DNA of 64,000 bases from Phytohabitans aurantiacus. Its GTDB lineage: Bacteria > Actinomycetota > Actinomycetes > Mycobacteriales > Micromonosporaceae. The stretch is taken from NCBI RefSeq assembly GCF_027923225.1, contig NZ_BSDI01000044.1:3105-67104 (forward strand), given 5' to 3'. Positions 58,611-64,000 of this stretch are shown piece by piece (the stretch's first letter is position 1; each line of letters starts with the position of its first letter). A model generated the notes under the pieces. That model saw only the letters and a list, made by a program, of their open reading frames with translations. It did no database searches and had not been told where the DNA came from. The position numbers were made by a program, and so were the translations under genes.

Positions 58611-60764
58611 CTAGAGACGCACGCGGAGGCGGGTAGCCGCTGCCACGAGGTTGGCCAGGGCGGGTTCTACCTCCTCGTAGGTGCGGGTCTTCAGGCCGCA
58701 GTCGGGGTTGACCCAGACACGGTCCGCCGGGAGGCCGGGCAGGGCGCGCAGGACACCCGCGAGCCGCTCGGCCACCTCGTCGACGCCGGGCACGCGCGGC
58801 GAGTGGATGTCGTACACGCCAGGGCCGAGCCCGCGTTCGAAGTCGCCCAGCGCTGCCAGTACGCGCCCGCCCGAACGCGCCGACTCGATCGTCGTCACGT
58901 CTGCGTCGAGCCCGTCGATCGCGCCCGCCACGTCGGACGCGTCCGAGTAGCACAGGTGAGTGTGGATCTGGGTGGCGTCGCCGGCGCCCGCGGTCGCCGT
59001 CCGGTACGCCTGGACCGCCCAGTCCAGGTACTCCTGCTGCTCGTCGCGGCGCAGCGGCATCAGCTCGCGCAGGGCCGGCTCGTCGACCTGGATGATGCCG
59101 ATGCCGGCGTCGGCCAGGTCGCGCACCTCGCCGCTGACGGCGTCTGCCACCTGCTCGACGACGGCGCGCAGCGGCAGGTCACGCCGCACGAACGACCACG
59201 CCACGATCGTCACCGGCCCGGTCAGCATCCCCTTGACCGGCTTGTCCGTCAGCGACTGGGCGTACGTCGCCCATTGCACCGTGATCGGCGCCGACCGCCT
59301 CACATTGCCGTGCAGGATTGGTGGGCGGGTGCACCGAGAGCCGTACGACTGCACCCAGCCGTGTCGCGTCGTGGCAAACCCGTCCAGGTGCTCCGCGAAG
59401 TACTGCACCATGTCATTGCGTTCCGGCTCGCCATGCACCAGGACGTCCAGCCCGAGCCGCTCCTGTACCCGGATCACGTGCTCGATCTCGGCGGCGATGC
59501 GGTCGTCGTACTCCTGCTGCCGCATGCGTCCGGCGGTGAGCGCCGCGCGGGCCGCGCGCAGGTCACCGGTCTGCGGAAACGACCCGATGGTCGTCACCGG
59601 CAGCGCGGGCAGCCCGAGCCGTGCCTGCGCGGCGGCCCGCACTGGGTACGGCGAGCGGCGCTCGTCGCGTGAGGTGGCCGCCGGCGCCGTGGGCAGCGGA
59701 GCGGGTGCGCCGCGCTCGCCGCGTGCCAGCCGGTCGGCCAATTCGACCACCTCGGCGACCTTCTGCTCCGCGAACGCCAGCCGGGCACGCAGCGCCGGGT
59801 CCAGATCCGTCTCCCGCTCGAGGTCGTACGGGACATGGAGCAGTGAACACGACGTGCTGACCACGACGTTTTCGTACGGCTGGAGTCGGTGCAATGCGTC
59901 GTCAAGGTCGGTGCGCCACACGTCGCGCCCCGAGACCACCCCGGCGACGAGCGTCTTGCCCCGCATTGCACCGGGATCGATCGGACCACCGCGTATCAGG
60001 TCCACCGCGATTGCCTCGATACCTGTCGCGGCAAGCACCGGCATTGCATCGCCCAATGCACCGAAGTATCCGGCGACGAGGATGCGGGGCCGGTCCGCGG
60101 TGCCGCTGAGCCGGTCATAGGCGCGGCGGGCGGCTTCCAGCTCGGCGGGCGTGCGATCGGCGACCAGCGCCGGCTCGTCCAGCTGCACCCACTCCACGCC
60201 CTCGGCACGCAGCGCGGCCAGCAGCTCCGCGTACACCTCGACCGCGTCGTCCAGCCGCTCCAGCGGCGCGATCCCCTCCGCGAGCAGCAACAACGTCACC
60301 GGACCGACCAGCACCGGCCGCACCCGGTGGCCGAGCGCCCGCGCCTCGCGCACCTCGCGCAGCGGCTTCTCCGACACCAGGCGGAACTTCGTGTCCGGGC
60401 CGATCTCGGGGACGATGTAGTGGTAGTTCGTGTCGAACCACTTCGTCATACGCAGCGGCGGCAGGCCGTCCTCGCCGCGCGCCATCGCGAAGTACGGGTC
60501 GACGGCCGCCCGATAGCGTTCCGGCACCGCGTCCAGCATCACGGCGGCGTCCAGCACGTGGTCGTACTCGGAAAAAGCCGCCGGCAGCGCCTCCAGGCCG
60601 AGCTCCGCGAGCCGTTGCCAGGTTCGGGACCGCAGGCGTGCACCGACCCGGTCAAGCTCGGTGCGATCGATCCGAGCATTCCAGTACGCCTCGAGCGCTT
60701 GCTTCAACTCACGGTTCGGACCAATGCGCGGGTATCCAAGAATCGTCGACTTCACGGGCGGCAT
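58611..60764 (-). CDS. metE: Cobalamin-independent methionine synthase
   Basis: 5-methyltetrahydropteroyltriglutamate-homocysteine methyltransferase, 717 residues (family about 750), which makes methionine in the cytoplasm. The N-terminal folate-binding half begins ILGYPRIGPNRELKQALEAYW. The C-terminal half contains the zinc and homocysteine site: VLVHGEPERNDMVQYFAE, PVKGMLTGPVTIVAWSF, IHTHLCYSDA (Cys ligand), and NPDCGLKTR (Cys ligand). All key residues are visible. The upstream region to the divergent LysR gene is only 71 bp, so there is no room for a cobalamin riboswitch. Confidence 0.95.
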   Translation of the reverse strand: MPPVKSTILGYPRIGPNRELKQALEAYWNARIDRTELDRVGARLRSRTWQRLAELGLEALPAAFSEYDHVLDAAVMLDAVPERYRAAVDPYFAMARGEDGLPPLRMTKWFDTNYHYIVPEIGPDTKFRLVSEKPLREVREARALGHRVRPVLVGPVTLLLLAEGIAPLERLDDAVEVYAELLAALRAEGVEWVQLDEPALVADRTPAELEAARRAYDRLSGTADRPRILVAGYFGALGDAMPVLAATGIEAIAVDLIRGGPIDPGAMRGKTLVAGVVSGRDVWRTDLDDALHRLQPYENVVVSTSCSLLHVPYDLERETDLDPALRARLAFAEQKVAEVVELADRLARGERGAPAPLPTAPAATSRDERRSPYPVRAAAQARLGLPALPVTTIGSFPQTGDLRAARAALTAGRMRQQEYDDRIAAEIEHVIRVQERLGLDVLVHGEPERNDMVQYFAEHLDGFATTRHGWVQSYGSRCTRPPILHGNVRRSAPITVQWATYAQSLTDKPVKGMLTGPVTIVAWSFVRRDLPLRAVVEQVADAVSGEVRDLADAGIGIIQVDEPALRELMPLRRDEQQEYLDWAVQAYRTATAGAGDATQIHTHLCYSDASDVAGAIDGLDADVTTIESARSGGRVLAALGDFERGLGPGVYDIHSPRVPGVDEVAERLAGVLRALPGLPADRVWVNPDCGLKTRTYEEVEPALANLVAAATRLRVRL

Positions 60765-60794
60765 CCTGCCGTGGCGGGGGCGGTCGGTGGCGTT

Positions 60795-60813
60795 CCATTG
60801 CCGCTGCTTATGG
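60795..60813. promoter_or_regulatory. LysR-type binding box (CCAT-N11-ATGG)
   Basis: The dyad CCAT (60795-60798) and ATGG (60810-60813) with 11 bp between has the T-N11-A form of LysR-type operators. It sits in the 71-bp gap between metE and the divergent LysR gene, the normal place for MetR-like control of metE. Confidence 0.55.
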
Positions 60814-60835
60814 ATCTCGTGGGCATACTGGGTCG

Positions 60836-61723
60836 GTGGATGCCGGCCCGGCGCAGCGTGATGTCGCGTGCTTCGTGGTGGTCGCCGAGTACCTGAGCTT
60901 CTCGCGCGCCGCCGAGCGGCTCGGCATGACCCAGCCGGCCGCCAGCCAGGCCGTCGCGCGGTTGGAGCGGGCGCTGGGCGTGCGGCTGTTCGAGCGGACC
61001 AGCCGCGAGGTGCGCCTCTCCGACGAGGGCAAGGTGCTGCTGCCGTACGCGGAGGCGATGCTGGCGCACGCGGCCGCGTTCACGGCAGAGGCCGCCCGGC
61101 TCGCCGAACCCGGCGCCGGACCCATCCGCCTCGCTTATTGCCCGCTCGTCGGCGCGCTCGCCGCCCGGGTGGCGCGACGCCTGGCCGCCCGGTCACCGTC
61201 GGTCGACGTCGAGCTGCGCCGCGCCGGCTGGAACGCCGCCACCCAGGAACTGTCGGAAGGCGGCTCAGCGGCGGCGCTGATGACGATGCCGTTCCCGCGC
61301 GGTACGGCGACGACGGCCCGCTTCCACATCCCGGTGACGCACGTGGCGGTGCCGGCGCGCGACCCGCTGGCGACCGCGGCCCGAGTAACATTTGATCAGC
61401 TCGCGGGGCGCGACGTCCTCCTCCCCCGCGCCCGCCCGCCGGGCAGCGTGTGGCACGCGCTGGCGGGACGGCTGCCCGCCCACTTCGTCCCCGCGGATCT
61501 GGACGACCTTCCGGCTGCGCTGGATTTGGTGGCGGCGGGGCGAGGCGCGCTGGCGGCCCCACAGTTGCTGGCCGAGACGGTGCGGCGGCCGGACGTGCGA
61601 TTCATACCGTTGGCGGCGAGTGACCTGCGGATGACGTACGGGCTGGTGTGGCTGCCAGACCGAGCGACGGCCGACCTGATGACCCTGATCCAGACCGTCC
61701 GCCACCTCCTCCGCACCCCATAA
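60836..61723 (+). CDS. LysR-family regulator, divergent to metE
   Basis: A 295-residue LysR-type regulator. Its HTH is CFVVVAEYLSFSRAAERLGMTQPAASQAVARLERALGVRLFERTSREVRLSDEG (about 11-65), followed by a periplasmic-binding-like effector domain (about 90-290). Its position divergent from metE with a fitting T-N11-A box suggests it controls metE like MetR of enterics, possibly sensing homocysteine; the effector is inferred only. GTG 60836 lies 6 nt after CATACT (60824-60829), so the transcript is likely leaderless. Confidence 0.9.
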   Translation: MDAGPAQRDVACFVVVAEYLSFSRAAERLGMTQPAASQAVARLERALGVRLFERTSREVRLSDEGKVLLPYAEAMLAHAAAFTAEAARLAEPGAGPIRLAYCPLVGALAARVARRLAARSPSVDVELRRAGWNAATQELSEGGSAAALMTMPFPRGTATTARFHIPVTHVAVPARDPLATAARVTFDQLAGRDVLLPRARPPGSVWHALAGRLPAHFVPADLDDLPAALDLVAAGRGALAAPQLLAETVRRPDVRFIPLAASDLRMTYGLVWLPDRATADLMTLIQTVRHLLRTP

Positions 61724-61845
61724 CCCACGACCGTCCTGCCACTCCGCCCGCCCTCGCCCCCTCGCCGCGCGCGGCCCCCTCGCCGCGCGCGGCCCGCACA
61801 CGACCCGCGCACGGCTCTCTCGCCGCGCGCGACCCCCCTTGCCGT

Positions 61846-61923
61846 CGATCAAGGGCGAATGCACGTAGTTCGATCTCATTTCCGCGTGCGTTTGTCCTTG
61901 ATCCATGCAGATCTCCTTGATCG
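61846..61923 (+). repeat. Family C repeat, copy C3
   Basis: A complete 78-bp copy with the same ends and core as C1 (7040-7117), differing at scattered positions only. Confidence 0.82.
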
Positions 61924-62172
61924 ACAGCGTCGAATCACGCGATCCGGCATCGCATCAAGCCCGACCACCCGCGGCCGGTCAGGCGCCGCCGCACCGACCC
62001 GGTGGTGACCAGCCCTCGCGTCGCGAGCAGTGACCACAATGGACATCGCGCTATCGGCGGCTGTTCGCGCGCGCTCGTGCGCTGGCAGCCCCGCACCTGG
62101 CGAGACGCGCGGGTGAGGACAACCCCAGGCCGCGTCGGCGGCCCAGGCGGCGTCGAGGGCCCCAGGCGGCGT

Positions 62173-62250
62173 CGATCAAGGTCAGGTGCGTGGATCAAGG
62201 GCATATGCACGCGGAAATGCGATCCAACCACGTGCATATGCCCTTGATCG
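62173..62250 (-). repeat. Family C repeat, copy C4 (inverted)
   Basis: A complete 78-bp copy in the opposite direction to C1 and C3. It has GCATATGC in place of other variants at the arm, showing paired changes in both arms (GGGCATATGCACG / CGTGCATATGCCC) that keep pairing. Confidence 0.82.
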
Positions 62251-62382
62251 GCGGGAGAGGCGGGCGGGTCAGATGGAAGAGGCGGACGGGCGCGCGGCGC
62301 CGCACCACGAGCCGGGCGTGAGGCTCAATTGCGTGGCCCGGGAGCGCCCAGCCCGCGAACGCTGCCCGCGGTTGGCGAACGG

Positions 62383-63132
62383 CTAGGACAGGACGCAGGA
62401 GGTGCCGTCCGGGCCCTCGCCCACCTTTTCTGGCTCGTCGCCGGTGTTGTTGCCCTCGAAGAGGTCGCAGACGCCGATGTCACCGTTCAGGGTGATGTCG
62501 GACAGCCGCGCCGTGTCGCCGAAGTTGACGTTGATGCCCACGAGCACGTCGCCGTCCGTCGCGGTGATGCCACTCATCACCACGTCTCGGCGTGCCTGGG
62601 TGGAGCAGTTGCCGCATGAGCGGTACAGCTTGCCGAACGTCTCGGCCTCGAAGTCGCGGATCGTCACCGAGCCGCCGGCGCCACGGTTGTCCTGGAATAC
62701 CTTGTCGTCGGCGTTGAACGCGCCACCGCCCTCGATCACCACGGTGGCGCCGGTGCCGCGGAACGTCGCGGCGTCCTCGCCCACGTCTTCCCAGAAGACG
62801 TTGCGCAGTGTGCAGGTGCCCTGGCAGTGGACGCCGTCGGCGGCTGGTGCGCCGATGATGACGTTCGACAGGGTCGCGCCGCTGGCGAGGCGGAAGAGTG
62901 GGTCCTGGCCTTCGTCCTGGCCGCCGCCACCGAGGTCGCCGCCGCCGATGAAGCGCCGGTTGCCGCCGTCGAAGGTTCCGCTGACGGCCATCGTCTCGGT
63001 GAGGGTGGTCTGACCGGTCGCGGGCGGCGGGTCGGCCGCCGCGAGCTGCGCTCCGGCGATACCCGCGGCCACGAGAGAAGCGGCGGCCGCGCCGACGATG
63101 ATGCCGCCGCGCCACCTTTTGAGTACTGGCAT
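62383..63132 (-). CDS. Secreted pectate lyase (PL3)
   Basis: A 249-residue secreted pectate lyase of polysaccharide lyase family 3, which cleaves polygalacturonate in pectin by beta-elimination. Signal peptide with a basic start (about 1-33), then a parallel beta-helix. The segments NVIIGAPAADGVHCQGTCTLRNVFWEDVGEDAATFRG and DDKVFQDNRGAGGSVTIRDFEAETFGKLYRSCGNC are the typical PL3 core with calcium-binding Asp/Glu and catalytic Lys/Arg. ATG 63132 has a GGAAGG site. It supports the plant-polysaccharide theme. Confidence 0.93.
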   Translation of the reverse strand: MPVLKRWRGGIIVGAAAASLVAAGIAGAQLAAADPPPATGQTTLTETMAVSGTFDGGNRRFIGGGDLGGGGQDEGQDPLFRLASGATLSNVIIGAPAADGVHCQGTCTLRNVFWEDVGEDAATFRGTGATVVIEGGGAFNADDKVFQDNRGAGGSVTIRDFEAETFGKLYRSCGNCSTQARRDVVMSGITATDGDVLVGINVNFGDTARLSDITLNGDIGVCDLFEGNNTGDEPEKVGEGPDGTSCVLS

Positions 63133-63152
63133 GTGTTTGACCTTCCATTGGG

Positions 63153-63178
63153 ACTCTTGCGGACAAGTGAGCAAGAGT
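63153..63178 (-). promoter_or_regulatory. Stem-loop in the pectate lyase leader
   Basis: ACTCTTGC (63153-63160) and GCAAGAGT (63171-63178) form an 8-bp stem with a 10-nt loop about 20 bp upstream of the pectate lyase start. It may be an operator or a regulatory hairpin of the mRNA. Confidence 0.4.
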
Positions 63179-63322
63179 GCCCAGGTCAACGTGCGGAGAG
63201 CACAGGGACAGCCGCAAGCCGTCCACGCGGAGCTGACCGGGGCGGTATCTCCATAGACCTCCCGAAGAAAGCGGTTTCCAGACCTTCGGAGGCTAGGCCA
63301 CCACCACAACCAGCGTCAATGC

Positions 63323-63721
63323 CTACGAGATCACGCCAACCGCCAGGCTGAGCAGGCCGGCGGCGAGCAGGACCCCGCCGATGGTGGTGACAGTGTTGCC
63401 CCAGGACCACTTACCCGGGCGCCCGATTCCCATGTGGATGAACATGCCGCCGGACTGCGCCAGCGTCCCCACGAGTAGCAGCAGTCCCGCCGCCCATGTC
63501 AGGCCCTCGGAAAGGTCGAACCGCGCGGCCACGTCGAGCGCCGCCAGCGTGAGCACGAGCAGCACGCCGGCGTGGGCGTGACCGGCGCGGAAGAAGGCGG
63601 CCTGGTAGTCGCTGAGCCGGCCGGCGGCGCGCAGCCGGAGCAGGGAGAAGCCGCCGAACATGACGGTGGGGATGCTGATCAGGGTGATCGCGGTGAGGAC
63701 CGTGGTCGCGGTGCCGTTCAT
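63323..63721 (-). CDS. Small membrane protein of unknown function
   Basis: A 132-residue protein with four membrane helices (about 5-27, 47-65, 73-91, 106-130) and a conserved polar stretch DYQAAFFRAGHAHAGVLLVLTL with two His near the second helix, and MFIHMGIGRPGKWSWGN. No family is recognised. ATG 63721 is used; GTG 63727 is possible. Upstream lies a promoter overlapped by three half-sites. Confidence 0.72.
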   Translation of the reverse strand: MNGTATTVLTAITLISIPTVMFGGFSLLRLRAAGRLSDYQAAFFRAGHAHAGVLLVLTLAALDVAARFDLSEGLTWAAGLLLLVGTLAQSGGMFIHMGIGRPGKWSWGNTVTTIGGVLLAAGLLSLAVGVIS

Positions 63722-63737
63722 GTGCACTACTCCAATC

Positions 63738-63778
63738 TTGTCGTCGACAAGTTTGGCTGGATGGAGCAAACTTGTCAA
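63738..63778 (-). promoter_or_regulatory. Promoter overlapped by CTTGTC/GACAAG half-sites
   Basis: On the minus strand a -35 TTGACA (63773-63778), 17-bp spacer and CAAACT (63750-63755). GACAAGTTTG (63746-63755) and CAAACTTGTC (63767-63776) are perfect inverted arms covering both promoter boxes. CTTGTCG-T-CGACAAG (63738-63752) adds a third half-site next to them. Three evenly spaced half-sites suggest a dimer plus a further monomer or two overlapping dimers. Confidence 0.6.
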
Positions 63779-63850
63779 CGGCAAGATTGGTTCGTGAGGG
63801 CGCACGGATGCGGGCGTCAAAAGCGCGTGGTGACGACGCTAGGGCCGCGG

Positions 63851-63925
63851 CGATCAAGGAGGTTTGCATCGATCAAGGGCAAAAGCGCGCGGATTGGAGA
63901 TCAAAGCACGTGCATTCGGCTCTCC
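63851..63925 (-). repeat. Degenerate family C repeat
   Basis: CGATCAAGG, then ATCGATCAAGGGCAAAAGCGCG and CACGTGCATTCGGC match the inverted C orientation but the right end has decayed. It lies just upstream of the membrane protein's promoter. Confidence 0.6.
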
Positions 63926-63940
63926 TGTCTGATGTGTGGG

Positions 63941-64000
63941 TCAGGTGGGAGAGTTGCGGCCGGGTAGTGGGGTTTGGTAGCCGCCGAGGTGTAGGCGGGT
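63941..64000 (-). other. Open frame entering from the right edge (uncertain)
   Basis: A 19-codon reading with LHLGGYQTPLPGR before a TGA at 63941-63943. It resembles the C-terminal end of some transposases (GYxTP motif) but is too short to decide. Confidence 0.2.

Larger units (their letters stand above)
61724..62382. other. Intergenic region with two opposed family C repeats, no gene seen
   Basis: About 660 bp between the LysR gene and the convergent pectate lyase gene. After a C-rich stretch with CTCGCCGCGCGCG repeats (61755-61835) come a direct C element and an inverted C element about 250 bp apart. The space between holds GGCGGCCCAGGCGGCGTCGA-like repeats. No open reading with coding character. 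Confidence 0.65.

Noticed and set aside
60765..60835. Cobalamin riboswitch before metE
   Set aside because: The gap is 71 bp, too short for the riboswitch, and no B12-box-like conserved elements are visible.
61755..61840. CTCGCCGCGCGCG repeats as part of a gene or a regulatory array
   Set aside because: Low-complexity C/G-rich stretch with no conserved unit and no neighbour using it.
1..64000. tRNA or rRNA genes
   Set aside because: No cloverleaf with a GGTTCGAATCC-type T-arm or 16S/23S signature was found; GGTTCGATCT in family C repeats only resembles a T-arm.
63941..64000. A transposase C-terminus at the right edge
   Set aside because: Only 19 codons with a GYQTP-like motif are visible, too little for a call; kept only as an uncertain entry.

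Overview
The window is high-GC DNA with GTG and TTG starts, dense short-gap gene packing and many 4-bp start/stop overlaps. Gene content points to a filamentous soil- or plant-associated actinomycete, most likely Micromonosporaceae: a DUF574 methyltransferase, TIGR03089 and DUF6458 proteins, a BTAD/AfsR-type regulator, several ECF sigma factors, a GntR-TetR fusion regulator, a REP13E12-type HNH protein and an F420-type LLM oxidoreductase. The family assignment is an inference. No rRNA, tRNA or CRISPR was seen.

Layout. 0-8.5 kb: the 5' end of a DUF574 methyltransferase, a secreted subtilase, an ECF sigma factor, a STAS protein, a BBE-type FAD oxidoreductase, a secreted M64 peptidase, TIGR03089 and endonuclease V. 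8.5-17 kb: a leftward sugar operon (binding lipoprotein, two permeases and a very large GH106-like glycoside hydrolase, all overlapping by 4 bp), a SnoaL protein and a WYL regulator. 17-21 kb: a large BTAD/NB-ARC/TPR regulator and a Pro/Gln-rich membrane protein. 20.9-26 kb: five redox and sulfotransferase genes around two 14-bp palindromes that fit the KstR operator form. 27-33 kb: a three-domain secreted GH10-CBM13-GH62 enzyme, then an L-rhamnose oxidation operon (zinc dehydrogenase, L-rhamnonate dehydratase, L-rhamnose 1-dehydrogenase). 33-46 kb: exporters and regulators, including an ECF sigma/anti-sigma pair, a MarR/MFS divergon and a GntR-TetR/monooxygenase divergon. 46-58.5 kb: an orphan CvnA-like kinase, a tandem-repeat array, an HNH protein, an RsbW-like ATPase, a serine/threonine kinase, a proline iminopeptidase and a DUF2637-like membrane protein. 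58.6-64 kb: metE with a divergent LysR gene, a secreted PL3 pectate lyase and a small membrane protein.

Theme. The rhamnosidase-like operon, the rhamnose catabolic operon, the arabinoxylan-cleaving fusion and the pectate lyase together suggest a plant-cell-wall (pectin/rhamnogalacturonan and arabinoxylan) lifestyle.

The most unusual feature is repeat family A: five 56-bp copies, near-perfect 25-bp-arm palindromes, all in the first 19 kb. Two lie in frame inside protein-coding genes and add about 19 residues of the form VIRASLxxLExxxGRPDHA. The other three sit at gene ends, where they supply stop codons or a VIRASLK tail. This is the behaviour of a protein-coding palindromic element, comparable with the Rickettsia palindromic elements. 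Three further intergenic repeat families (B: 58-bp palindrome, two copies; C: 78-bp element, single and in tandem; D: about 71 bp, three copies) are also described.
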